In this document: positions 35,115 to 46,549 of the stretch, piece by piece | Layout of the letters: each line of letters opens with the position of its first letter | Numbering within the stretch: the stretch's first letter is position 1 | Source: Agapanthus africanus | Taxonomy: Eukaryota > Streptophyta > Magnoliopsida > Asparagales > Amaryllidaceae | Length of the DNA: 64,000 nucleotides | Assembly: GCA_030015575.1 (NCBI GenBank) | Contig: JASDDO010000016.1 | Location: 70,305,396 to 70,369,395, forward strand | Direction of reading: 5' to 3' | The notes under the pieces: generated by a model | Seen by the model: the letters and a program-made list of their open reading frames with translations, nothing else | What the model was told of the DNA's origin: nothing | The model's database searches: none | Program-made: the position numbers and the translations under genes

Positions 35115-36056
35115 AAACCACGCAAGGAGCATTCGGAATCTCGCACTACTAGCCTGCGGGTGCACGATGAACCGTACTATCCCTAACTGGTTCCCCAAAA
35201 GTGGGTTGTAGCGGCGCTTTGCTTAGGTTTATAAATACTTTTCATTTGGGAAAACGGTTTTATAAATATGGGGTATTTATTTGCAAAAAAGTATAGTTTT
35301 CCGTATTTTAGTTGTTAGGGTTTCCTAAGCCAACTAGCCTATTTCTAAGGTCTAAACAATGAGTCATTAGAAGCCTCAAATCGCCTCTTCACCGTCGATT
35401 GCGGCCAGATAAGTGCCAGGTAAGTGGGAAGGAACCACAGTCATGGGCCTAATTAAAAACCACTAGCCTTAGTCACACTTGCCTAGGCACCACAAGACAG
35501 TTTAGATAAACGATCGATATCCATGACCAATCGTGTTTTTATTTTGTTAAAAGATTTTATTTAGAAATGTTTACAACTTAAAGCTTTCAATAAAGGTTAT
35601 AAAGATTAGGGTATTTTAGTGAAAAGTCCTGTAATTTCGTATTCTGTGTTTTGATATTTATCAATTAGGGTTATATTGAGTGTGTGTAGGGGTAGGTCAT
35701 TACTCCGTGACTTATTTTAAGTTTGGGTGAAGTTTAAAGGTAAAACATGCTATGTTAAACTTAAAGGTATTATAGCGCAAGAATACGGTATTAAAAAACG
35801 TTATCATTTTATGTGTGAAATTTCATTCAAAGTGGGTTCTACAAGTTTAGTGATCAAGATAAACCTATTTAGGAGTGAGAGAATTAATTAAACTAAGAAA
35901 AATGAACTTCATGGTATTTTTATAAAAAGAATACGGTTTTGCAAAGAACTTATCATTTCATGTGAAAAAATTTGATTAAATTGGTTTATGGGTGATTAAT
36001 AGTCAACATGAATATGGGTAGATAATATGTATTAGGTGACAAGTGGAAATTTGTAG
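35115..36056 (-). repeat. TE-C LTR copy 4 (internal segment only)
   Basis: After a 16-bp inverted segment (35121-35136) the sequence follows copy 2 from about 30157 to 31066 and then runs into the Cassandra LTR end through an A-run. It is the fourth partial repetition of the same LTR. Confidence 0.8.
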
Positions 36057-36123
36057 GAAAAAAAAACCGTGCGGTTTCGGCCAAAGCGGACAATACCATC
36101 TGTACTGGGCATGGGGCGTTACA
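36057..36123 (+). repeat. Cassandra-like 5' LTR, right end fragment
   Basis: It matches the last about 65 bp of the 3' LTR (ACCGTGCGGTTTCGGCC ... GGGGCGTTACA), so the TE-C array lies within this LTR. The central LTR part is absent. Confidence 0.82.
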
Positions 36124-36200
36124 TTTATGGTGGCCCATGCAGGTCCCTCAGTAATAGGTCTGTGGTTCGAAGATGAACCATTGTTCAAAGGTGGGGAGAA
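36124..36200 (+). other. Cassandra-like internal region (77 bp)
   Basis: It is non-coding and ends in a PPT (AAAGGTGGGGAGAA) directly before the 3' LTR. The first bases after the 5' LTR (TTTATGGTGGCCCATGC) do not match the iMet primer-site word expected for Cassandra, so the primer site is diverged or lost. Confidence 0.7.
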
Positions 36201-36575
36201 TGTCGGGACCCGGTTCTTGTTAACGGAACAAAGTGCCACGCCAATTGTCATTCCAAGGGGGCGGGGGCCACCTTTTGAATCCGTGGACCCACTGTAGAAC
36301 AATGGAGAGTTTTCAGAACACATTCCGAAAGAGGACCGAACTGCATCATAAATGTAATGACACCACCCTTAATTACAGAGACGCCTTTTAAGTGAACCGG
36401 CACTACAGGAGCTTGAGAACTCCGTAGTTAAGCATGCTCGGGCCAGGGAAGTCTTGGGATGGGTGACCTCCTGGGAAGTGACCCCTAGTCGGGTCCGGTT
36501 CGCTCTAAAGGGAAAAACCGTGCGGTTTCGGCCGAAGCGGACAATACCATCTGTACTGGGGCATGGGGCGTTACA
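36201..36575 (+). repeat. Cassandra-like 3' LTR (375 bp)
   Basis: It begins TGTCGGGACCCGG and ends GGGGCGTTACA. It contains the complete 5S-like segment and is followed by the TSD CATAT and TE-B LTR sequence. Confidence 0.87.
36395..36480 (+). promoter_or_regulatory. 5S rRNA-like segment with Pol III internal promoter in the Cassandra LTR
   Basis: From about 36414 the sequence follows the plant 5S rRNA body: AGAACTCCG(T)AGTTAAGC, then AGTTAAGCATGCTCGGGC (A-box region, about 36427-36444), then GGATGGGTGACCTCCTGGG (C-box, about 36458-36476). The 5' third of 5S is only weakly kept. It is a retroelement-borne copy rather than a 5S gene: it is embedded in a TG...CA LTR, shorter than 120 nt and diverged. 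Confidence 0.85.
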
Positions 36576-36580
36576 CATAT

Positions 36581-37444
36581 CGAGCAAGAAAGGAGTTAGG
36601 TTGCGGGATTATACCTCAAGGGGGTCCTAGGATGAAGGAGAAGGGAAGAGGGAGGAGGGGAAAGAGGCTGCTGCTGCTGCTGAGCTGCTCCTTGTGGCTG
36701 TTTGCTTGTGTTGTTGCTGTTGTTGTTGGTTGCTGCTGGTTCTGCAGCTGCTGCTGCTTGCAACTTCTTTCTCTTTGCTTGCTGTTGCAGCAGCTACAGC
36801 TGAGGCTATTGTATTTGGGCTGAGGTTGTTGTGTTGTGAAGGGGTGTTGTATGATGGTGTGTGTGTGAGTGAGAGGGAGAGATGTGAGTGAGACAAGAAA
36901 AAGTTGTGAAGTGAAATAGTATATGGCATTACCTTAGCCACCTCTCTCTCTCTCTCTCTCTCTTTCGATACATGTTAGCACACACACAAGCCATCATGGC
37001 TCACTCTCTCACCCCAAGTCAACCCCCATCCCTAATCATCATTAAACAAAACCAAAACCCTTGATTAACCCCAACCAAAAGGTTCAAGCCACCATCGTTA
37101 ATTAAACATGGTTAATCCTAGGCTACCATGAATCCAAAACATGAGACATGTGTGACAAGTGTAGGAAATGTTATGTGCACATTTTTGCACAATAAGCCAA
37201 AAATCCAATTAGCGATTTTTAATCGCGATTAACACTAAAATAACATATACTTAACTATAAAAACTTAAAAGTGGCATATTTCCATAAAATACCCTATTTT
37301 AGAATTTCCATAATTTATTTTTTTTCGGAATTTTCCCCATTTATCGGTATTTAATTATACCGAAATATTAAAATATTCATTAAAAATTAATATTAAATTA
37401 TGAAAATTCCCAAAAATAATATTTTATTTTTTTGAAATGTTACA
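36581..37444 (-). repeat. 5' LTR of TE-B, portion right of Cassandra
   Basis: It continues from 14196 after the duplicated CATAT and matches 5386-6258, including the CTG/TTG stretch and the shorter CT tract. In minus orientation the LTR starts TGTAACATTT at 37444. Confidence 0.88.
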
Positions 37445-38235
37445 GATGCCCGTTTGTCTGAGATTCTTGAGCTTGTTCGACAGGGTACAGTTTCAGAGTT
37501 CATGATTGATGACCAGGGTGTGTTACGTTGCGGGACTCGCTTGTGTGTACCTGATATTGAAGGGTTGAGACGCGAGATCCTAGAGCAGGCACATCAGTCA
37601 GCCTTTAGCGTTCATCCAGGCTCCACTAAGATATACCGTGACTTGAGAGACTTTTACTGGTGGGAAGGAATGAAGCGTGATGTTTCGGACTTCGTTTCGA
37701 GGTGCCTGACTTATCAACAAGTCAAGGCTGAGCATCAGAGACCGGCTGGAGAGTTGAAGCCTTTACCCATTCCTGAGTGGAAATGGGAGAAGATTTCCAT
37801 GGACTTTGTTGTAGGTCTACCCTGGACCAGTAGGGGGTATGACTCCATTTGGACGATTGTTGACCGGTTGACGAAAGCGGCTCACTTCCTTCCAGTGAAG
37901 ACCACTTTCGGTTATGCTCAGTATGCTCAGTTGTATATAGATGAGATTGTGTGTTTGCACGGCGTTCCCACATCCATTATATCCGACAGGGCCACTCAGT
38001 TTACTAGCCGTCTTTGGCAGAAACTTCAGGAAGCTTTGGGTACCCGGTTGAGTTTTAGCACCGCTTTCCATACGAAGACCGATGGTCAGTCAGAGCGGAC
38101 GATACAAACTCTAGAGGATATGCTTCGGGCGTGCGTGCTTGATTTTGGTGGTAGTTGGGATCGTCACTTGCTGTTGATTGAGTTCTCCTACAACAACAGC
38201 TTTCAGGAGACTATTCAGATGGCACCTTTTGAGGT
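37445..38235 (+). pseudogene. Integrase of TE-D: zinc-binding domain and catalytic core
   Basis: An open frame from the TE-B edge (D-A-R-L-S-E-I-L) to the solo-LTR edge. The H-H-C-C finger has its His residues ([11 protein letters not shown]), but the last Cys is replaced: C-L-T-Y-Q-Q-V-K instead of C-L-T-C-Q-Q-V-K (about 37708-37731). The DDE core is otherwise readable: [18 protein letters not shown] (Ala for the usual Gly) and [10 protein letters not shown], then FGGSWDRHL without the frameshift seen in TE-T. The protein reading past 38235 into the solo LTR is artefactual. Confidence 0.9.
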
Positions 38236-41200
38236 TGTCACGACCCGAAAGTACGGAACATGACCGACACTTAGACTACGAACGTCTAAAGGCGTACGTA
38301 TGCTAAGTAAGCCGAAACCCAGAAATCCAAACCAAGAGAAGTAGTAGAGAATAGGAAGAACCATATCAAATCAACCTATATGCAACATAATATACAACGC
38401 CTAAAGGCGAGGATCACAACAGAAATGGAACTCAACCAGCAAGAAACTCAAGAAATATAACATGCTACTCTATGGTCGAAAGAATAACATTACTAGTCTC
38501 TATCTCAAAAAAATACAAGTTTGGTTGATGGAACTTCTAGATACAACTGAAATATAATATACAAGGTATAATGATGGGTAAGATACAATAAACCCACCTA
38601 CTAGCAAGTCACCCGAAAAGAAACCGTGCCCGCAAAGCCGTAATGAAATCCGTACGGCAACACCTGCAAGAAACTGGGGCACAACGGGGGTGAGTTGCCA
38701 ACTCGTGAGTAGAAAAAGATCTACGAACAGAAAATCGCATGAATAACGCAACCTTGGTCAATGATCATAATATATATCCTCAAATATATGAATAACATGC
38801 AGCCTATAACAATGGCTAGGGTAATATCTAACCCGAGTGTGATCTCATGTGCCCGTGTCAGTGCCTCAGGTTGCAATATATCATATGAATGAGGTATGAA
38901 TGCATGAAAACAGAATACATGTAAATGAAGAAACTGTTTTCATAAATTAGTGAGATTTCCTTTGTATTTTTAAAATGATGTATCATAAATGAAATCAGCA
39001 TCAACAGTGTCTAGCATCGACACAAAACATAAATCTCAATGTCTCAAAACCTCAGGCTCCGGCCATCCGGACTGGCCTGTATCATCAAATCTCAGTACCT
39101 CAATATCTCGAAATCTCAATGTCTCAATCTCAATATCTAGGGCGCCGTCAGTCCAGACCGGCCCCTACCATCCATCTCAAGACCACGACGGTATCCTCCG
39201 GATATCCGACGCGTCGGGTAAAATCACCGGTAGGTAGTCTCCCCCTGCCAGGCTCATCGTCATCACCACGAGCTTCTTGCCCCGGGGTACCTTACCGGGT
39301 CCACCATGTACCCGAAACGGTTCATCCAACTCCTCGAATCGGGTCTCCAAATCTATCAGCAAACTCATGGTGGACGACTCATACATCATGGGAAAAACCG
39401 CGCTTTTTATTTAAAAAGAGAAAGAAGAAGTTTGTATATGTTTTGCGGTTTTCCCCAAATCCAGAAAATCTCATGGAAATCCAAGTCCAAAACCTCAATA
39501 GCACGTAAAAGTGAATATATGCATGAGAATCCATGAATGCGGCATAACAATGAATAACAGTATGCATGAGGTAGCAGGTAATAACTATAATGTCTAAACT
39601 AACATATAAGGCAAGTACACTAATATCATGTCTAAACTATTAGCTAACAGGCTATGTCAAGCAATAATATTTTCTAAGGTGTACGTGACATGGCAGTTAC
39701 CGATGAAGATGTGTGTGAGGCGGCAAGTAAGTGTATGTGGTACATACGCATCATCGGTAATGGTGCTGGTGTCCTAACCACAAGATATCAACAGTAGAAT
39801 ATGAAGCATAATATAAGCATGTGATGCGGAGCAAACAACAATAATGAGCGGGAGCTGAATACTAGACGCAACGATAATTAATCTGTTTTAACCTAATATA
39901 AGTCCTACAATGGTGCCTTTTGAAATAACACGAATCGTGGGGTTTTGAAAATAGGGGCTACGGTGTTTTTAAGAAAAGATACGTTTTTTGAAATATCCGT
40001 AGGATCCCTTAGGCTGTCTTTAAAAATACGCACGATTCGTAAGCTTTGAAATAGGTAGGAACCGAATCTAATCTAACAACTAACTAAACTAAAGGGCTAC
40101 GCTATAAGCTAGACTACAGGTAAGGAAACCGTCTAACATCTGAGTCGATACATATACATACCTGTATATATATTAGTCGGTGATCCCGCCTCAATAATAT
40201 CATATCCGATACCATATCTATAATCAGACATCCCAAGTCAAGAGTGCGGATCAATCATCAAGATATAGCTCGTACGTAAATCCGTCGTACGGCATCCCCA
40301 AATCTGGGTACGGGTCAATATCATATTCCTCACACTATTCCTCTGGTATCCTCTTTATCCAAGATCATAGTCTAGGGTACTGACCTATGTCTAGTACAAT
40401 ACTAATATCCTCAATATACTCATGATCTGACTACTGATCGACAATCTCGTACAAACCGATATCGTCAGCACATATCATCATCAAGGGGTATACGTCGCCC
40501 GATACGGCCTAATATCAATATCCTAGCATATTATGCTTCATATCACGATCACATGTCGACCATTTATTTATAACACTATTCACCCGTATCGCCGCCGCAA
40601 GATCCACTATAACACCAGGACGTACCTTAAGTACGAATCCTGCCATATCACCGAGATCACAACCACAAACAAATCTCATCGACTCAGCTCAATCCCAAGT
40701 ATCCTCCTCAAATCCGTATGTGAACACATAGTCCCATACCCATGTGAACATATAAATATATTCCCATACACGCACATATGAAATAAGGAATGTATGCAAG
40801 TATGTATATGTGTGTATGTGTAAGTGTAGTGCACCCACTACCTAAGGTTTCGTAACCATACACCAGTCCAACACCAATATCCATCTAAAATAATCAATAA
40901 TAAATCCTAACAACATATCATAAATTGTTGGTGTGTATACGCATCCGTATACATCACCACGGACTGCGGGGGTGCTATACGCCATCCACCCGACTTCTCC
41001 CCGTAGATATAAATCTACTCACCTGGTCCTCGCTAGCCGGTACCGACGTCGCCACGCGCTTGCTTGTCGTCTCGAAGTCCACATGGGGGTACCTACATAT
41101 CATAACGCACCATATCGCATTAAAACTAAATTCGAAATCGAAACGGCATACGAAAATCAAATCGGCACGCGTATCACGCATAGGTCCAAACCTATCACCT

Positions 41201-42793
41201 ACGCATGCAAGAATAGTCAAACCAATCCTCGATGTCGATGTGCAAACATCAAACCATCGAGAAAAATCCAATCACACTCATTTGCACATTCACGAACACT
41301 AATTTTAATATAAAATAGGTTAAAACTCACAAAAACCGCAATTTCACTTAAAAAGTCATTTTTCCGAAAATCTAGCGAGCACAATTCACCGTTTTTGTAC
41401 AAAATATGTTGTTTAAATGAATGTAGAGGCCAATAAATTTATTAAATATCTTAAATAAGTCATAGAAACAATTTCCGGAATTTAATCTCATTAAATTCCA
41501 AAAACCCTAATATTCTAGTTTACAAAAAACCCTTTTTAACAATTTCAAAGCAAAAAAATGCACAAACTACAATTTATGTTGGATTTCCATGAACAAAAGG
41601 TATTAAACCACTCAATATAATCTTTATAATGACATGAAACCTAAATTTGAATTTTATCTCATAAGAATATAATTATTTAAAAAACCTAGTTTACCAATTA
41701 TATAATTATCACTTTTAAATTAACAAATATGCAAACTAGCAACTTAAATTGGATTTAGCATAACATTAATATGTCAATTATATCACATAAACTAAATCTC
41801 AAAACACAAAATACCAATTTAAAATCAAACCCCTCTCTTGAATTTTAAATCATGCACCTAAAACTAATTAAAAACCTAATTAAACAATTAATTAAGCTAA
41901 CCTAAGCAATTAACAACATATTAAGCAAAAAGGTTAGAATTTATACCCAAATAATTTGAAGAACCCACAAGCACACTTAGCCTCCCAAATTGAAATCTAA
42001 ATCCCTAGATCCATGCTATGGTAGCCAAGGGAAAATGGGTAGGAGGTGGATTTTGATTTGGATTTTTGCTTGATTTTTTGTGGATTTTTCAAGCATTTTT
42101 GAAGAACTTTTTTAAAGAGAAGGAGATGAAGAATGAAGGGTTGTTGGGGTTCAGATTTTGGCCAGAAAATGAGTGGGGGAGGAGAGAGAGGGAGGTGGAG
42201 AAAAATGGGGAGAAAGTCAAAGTCAATTCAAGGTCAAAAGTCTAACTAATTTATCCATTTTCTTTTCTTTTCTTTCATTTCTTTTCCTTTGAAATTCAAG
42301 TGGGGAAAAAAATGGGGGCTGCTGAATTTAGCTAAGGGGAGAAGTGAATGGGGGTGTGTGGGTGTGGGTACGGGTGTGGGGTGATGAAAAATGATAAATA
42401 CGATACCCCAAACATCCATTTACGCTAAAAAAAGCCTTTTTTCCTCAATAATTTCTAAACCGTTTTGGCAAATGATTTCGTTCCAAAAACCACATGATAA
42501 AATTTTATTTAATATTTTATGATGCGCAAAATTTGTTTCAACTCATTCCAATTTGTAATTTTCCCTAATTAAATGTATTAGTGACGGCTTAAAATAATAA
42601 TAAAATAATATTTTTTCAGAAAATTTGAAATTTCACCAGCGGCTCAATAAACACCAAATAATAGCAATTACATAGCTAGAATATGTATATTTAATTTTTA
42701 TAATAAGATATTTGTATTTTGACTTTTTACAGAAAACCCCCTTATTTTACCGATTTTTCGAAATTTCACCGAAACGATTTTCAAAACGTTACA
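38236..42793 (-). repeat. Solo LTR (4558 bp) inserted in the TE-D integrase gene
   Basis: Ends are TGTCACGACC at 38236 and CGTTACA at 42793, flanked on both sides by GAGGT (38231-38235 and 42794-42798). The integrase codons continue across it (FE|VLYGR). It is one LTR without interior, the product of LTR-LTR recombination. Orientation is minus, from shared motifs with TE-B's LTR: the core motif at 38678-38704, the GGGTCCACCATGTACCCG block near 39297-39314 and CTACTCACC near 41016. It is a separate family from TE-B. ORFs inside (for example 40925-41313) are not credible genes. Confidence 0.92.
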
Positions 42794-43411
42794 GAGGTCT
42801 TGTATGGTAGGAAGTGTCAATCGCCGGTCTGTTGGACCGAACTCTATGAGAGTAGGGTTTTGGAACCCCAGCTAGTTCACGAGACTACGGAGATGATCCG
42901 GCTGATTCAGGACAGGATGAGAGCAGCCCAGTGCAGACAGAAGTCTTATGCTGACCGTCGTCCCAGACTTGAGTTCGCAGTGGGAGATCATGTATTCCTG
43001 TAGATTTCTCCAATGAAGGGCGTTATAAGATTTAGGAGGAAGGGGAAGCTCAGTCCCAGATTTATAGTTCCCTTCGAGATCCTTGAGCGAGTTGGTACCT
43101 CTGCTTACCGTTTGGCGCTCCCGCCCAGTTTTCCGGATGTTCACCCCGTGTTCCATGTGTCGATGCTTCGTAGATACCTTCATGACCCTTCTTACATGAT
43201 TCAACACGAGACCGTTCAGCTTGAGCGCGATCTTTCGTTCACCGAGCAGCCGGTAGTTATATTGGATCGGCAGGTGAATAAACTTCGGTTAAAGGTCTTG
43301 CCATTTATGAAGGTTCTTTGGCGTAGCCCGACTAGTGAGGAGATCACTTGGGAGGCCGAGAGCGAGATGTGGAAGAAATTCCCTCATCTCTTTGAAGGTA
43401 CACTTGTATGA
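42794..43411 (+). pseudogene. Integrase C-terminus and chromodomain-like tail of TE-D
   Basis: It continues the frame with VLYGRKCQSPVCW. A TAG at about 43001-43003 interrupts the conserved D-H-V-F-L-(R)-x-S-P-M-K-G segment. The GPY-like fold (KLSPRFIVPFEIL, with V for the usual G) and the tail (VLWRSPTSEEITWEAE ... FPHLFEG) follow, ending TGA at 43409-43411. It matches the end of TE-T's pol closely. Confidence 0.88.
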
Positions 43412-43437
43412 ATTTTAATTCGGGAACGAATTTTCTT

Positions 43438-43449
43438 TAAGGGGGAGAT
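43438..43449 (+). promoter_or_regulatory. Polypurine tract of TE-D
   Basis: TAAGGGGGAGAT lies directly before the LTR start TGTAACACC. Confidence 0.83.
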
Positions 43450-46400
43450 TGTAACACCTTGGAATGCGATTAATGTTAATTAAGCGTTAATGCAGGTTTT
43501 TAAGGAAAAGTTTACCAAATCGGGTTCCTCACATTTTATATCAATTAATTAATATTTTATTATTATTTGATATGGCTTGCACACACACGTGCATGTTAAT
43601 GTGAGAGTTAGTTAGTGTTAATCTTGTTAAGAGACCAAGACACCTTAGTTAATCCTAACCCTAATTTAACCTTGCCTTAGATATTTTTGGGTAAGAAAAT
43701 ATCTTTTACTTTGGGTTGAGAGAGAGAGAGAGGTGGAAAGGTGAGTCAAGAGGTATTAATGGAGCATTAATGAGGTGAGGGGAGGAGAGTGAGTGTAAGG
43801 TTTTGATTCACCCTACACTCACTTCTCACCAATTAAACTCTCTCACTCTATCATTTTCTCTCACTCTCAATTATTTCTCATTTCCTTCAACCCCAAACTT
43901 CACCCTCACCTCCCTCTTCACAAATCCTTACTAAAGTTCACAAAAATCCATGGAAAACACTTCAAATGTCTTGATTTGCCACGAGGTTGCCTTGGATCAT
44001 GGAAAGCTGGGATTTTTGAGCAAGAGTGGTTAGGTAATGATCTCTAAACTGATATTTAGGAGTTATTTTGTTGTGTTGGCTTGAAGTTATGGTTTAGAAC
44101 ACTAAAGGTAGTGTTTTGTGCAAATATCGTATTTTTAGTGTCAACTTTGAGTCTCTGTGATCTGCTGTAGAACTAGGTGTTTTCTGGAAAAGTTCCCATC
44201 ACAGTGACCTAGTGTTGTGACATAGAACCCACCATAAAAACCTGAGACCACCTCTTAAATTTTGGGCCGCAGATTTATTAGTTCCGGCAGCAAATTGCGG
44301 CCAGAGTGGGGGCTAGGGTGTTGAATCTTTGTCGTGGGGTCTCTGGGGTTGTTTGTGGTCTTGTGGTACTTGCAACTTTCACCAATTTTTAGTGTATCAA
44401 AATCTGGGACCACTTTACTATATTCTAGTGTTTTGAGTACGCGTGTTACGTTATCCGACACGGTTCGTGATCTGGTGTGCTGCTACACTTGGGCTGGTGT
44501 TGGTGTGTCGTCACGCACGTTAGCCGTTAGACGAACACTTGTGGGTCGGATTAGAGTTGGTGCGTTGGTCAAACGTCTTGTGTACGTGATATTGATCGAT
44601 TTCTGAGATTTGCACCGGTTATGTTTTGTGTTAATAGGATCGCAGGCGGGGACTTCGGATGCTGCGAAGAATGGGAATCAGATGATTGGATTTACCTAGC
44701 CCGCGACTGTCGGTGAGTAGATTTAACATCTACGGGGAATTCGCCCGCATGGCGTTATGCGTCAGGGCTAGATATGATATGATATTAGCCGCATGTTTAT
44801 ATTGCACATATAGAGTTTGCGCATAAACTTCATTGCATATTATTACTTGTTGTGCTTGGACTTGTACCCATTGGGCACTGCATTATTATTGACGGCTCAT
44901 GTTGCATGAGCACTGATTGTATACCACACACACCGTCGATAATTGCCATGACACGCACAACTCATATACATACGAGATATAGTTGACACATGTACATACG
45001 TGATATTGTATGGTTAGGGACAATGAGACATTGATTCATATTCCATTGTGCATATGACATATAGCATACCTGTATTTCTACATGCTTACACATATGCCTT
45101 GCCATGTCTACTTGTTAGCTACGCATATACCCGGAGGGTATTGTATCATTATTGACATGTATATACATATACCTAGCTTGATATAGCTACACACATACCT
45201 GGAGGGTATTACATCATTATTGATAGGTAGATACACACATCTTGCTATACCGACATGGGTATGCATACCTGGCTATAGCTACATGTTCACCTTTATATGA
45301 TGTTGCGTTTGGTTTCGGAGAAATTAAGAACCGCATGATATATTTAATAACTTGTTGCAGTTAAATAGCGGTTTTCCTTTATATGCTCATATTACTGTTT
45401 CATGTTGCATATATTATATTTCATGGTTTTCACATTGATATATGGATTTCATATGATGTTTCCTGGATGTTTTGCTCCTGGGTATATATATCAGTAGTAT
45501 GGGACGCTGATATATATACATGTATATATATCATTGGTATGGGATGTTGTTATATATATGTACACCTATATAATATATATCATCATAATGATCTGGGCAT
45601 GTATTCTTATTCATTGCGATATGAGGGGCCGATGTGCCCGATATGGGGGCCGATTTGAGGGAATTTAGGGATTTAGATTGTCTTGATGGACACCGGTTCG
45701 CCACGATGAGGATTCCGTGAGGATGACATGTTTTATCCCATACTCCGCATTTATTTGATATGCAATTGCTTCATGTATTAGTAGTACCTGATAGAGTACA
45801 TTTCATGACTGTTGCATATACATATTGTCATACTTATGCTATCAGATTACATGTGATAGATTATCGCTGTTAGTACATACTTGCGATTACTGTATGATGT
45901 TATTTACTATTCACGAGTTGGCAACTCACCCCCGTTGTGCCGCAGGGTTTTTCAGGTCTAATCATCAGAGTGGTCGCGGCAGGGTGGCTTTTTATCTCTA
46001 CTTTTGCGGATACCGCTACGGTTGGCTGTGAAGCCGTTTGCTATAAGTGGGTTGCGGTTATCCGATGATGTACATTGTATATTTCTTGTATCTAGTACTC
46101 TCCATCTACCACCTTCATGTATTGACTTAGAGACGAGTTGTGAGGATCGACGTTGTTTATTCTTATGACTCTGGTTGTCGTGCTTATGTAAGCTGGCCTT
46201 TATATTTGTGGATTATCTCATTTCTTCGCTGCGGCGGCGTATATCTGTTGTGGTGGTTATTTCCGCCGTTGGGCGAGATTTGCTCCCGTTTGGGGATGTT
46301 TTACTTTTATCTTATGTTTGTACCCGTTTCGGGGCTGGCTTTTACAATGGAGGTACTGCCGAAATTTTTATGATAAAAAAACAAACATTAAGTTTAAAGT

Positions 46401-46549
46401 TTTGCATCGAGATTTTTTTTAAAAGTGATATATCTTTATTTCTTGTAATGGTTTTGATTGCTGGGTTTTTCCGTTTACTTAATTGCGTTACGCCTGTTGA
46501 TGTTACGTAGTTTAAGTGCCGATCATGTGCCCAATTTTGGGTCGTGACA
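43450..46549 (+). repeat. 3' LTR of TE-D (3100 bp)
   Basis: It begins TGTAACACCTTGG and ends GGGTCGTGACA. It carries GGTGAGTAGATTTAACATC (about 44711-44729), the shared LTR core motif at 45916-45942, and a distal block near 46270-46370 homologous to the TE-T LTR end. The middle is rich in TATATA and ACATAT words (about 44990-45600). No gene is supported. Confidence 0.88.

Larger units (their letters stand above)
14197..36575 (+). mobile_element. Cassandra-like TRIM element carrying nested TE-C and TE-T
   Basis: Two direct LTR copies start TGTCGGGA(T/C)CCGG, and the 3' copy (36201-36575) carries 5S rRNA-like sequence, the hallmark of Cassandra. The outer ends TG...CA are flanked by CATAT on both sides (14192-14196 and 36576-36580), and the unoccupied site is present in TE-B's other LTR near 5381-5385. 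The interior is only 77 bp (36124-36200) and encodes nothing. The 5' LTR is split: 14197-14378 on the left and 36057-36123 on the right of the TE-C array, with about 150 bp including the 5S-like part missing. Family call: established hallmark plus sequence; the exact family is inference. Confidence 0.82.
3821..37444 (-). mobile_element. TE-B: minus-strand Ty3/gypsy element with about 4.7-kb LTRs, heavily interrupted
   Basis: Its 3' LTR is on the left (cut by TE-A; visible part 3821-6258), the interior is 6259-10329, and its 5' LTR is on the right (10330-14196 plus 36581-37444, interrupted by Cassandra). Orientation comes from the iMet-type primer site at 10314-10326 and the PPT at 6259-6274, both read on the minus strand. 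LTR motifs match those of the Tekay/Del-like chromoviruses TE-T, TE-D and the solo LTR. Its interior lacks recognisable gag-pol, so it is probably a non-autonomous or deeply decayed member. It sits inside TE-D's integrase frame; the right flank is GATGC, and the left flank is outside the window. Confidence 0.82.
37445..46549 (+). mobile_element. TE-D: chromovirus (Ty3/gypsy), 3' half, interrupted by TE-B and a solo LTR
   Basis: Integrase coding sequence continues from 37445 to 38235 and from 42794 to 43411, followed by PPT and 3' LTR (43450-46549). Everything 5' of the integrase zinc finger lies beyond the TE-B insertion, left of the window. The protein is close to TE-T's, so both belong to the same clade. 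It is inserted in TE-E; the right flank starts ACTGC. Confidence 0.87.

Noticed and set aside
36395-36480. A genuine 5S rRNA gene
   Set aside because: It lacks a proper 5' third and tandem array context, and lies inside a TG...CA LTR with a TSD; best read as Cassandra's 5S-like domain.
40925-41313. Two overlapping 125-codon frames in the solo LTR
   Set aside because: Overlapping in two frames within an LTR, no motif, and collinear with non-coding LTR blocks of TE-B.
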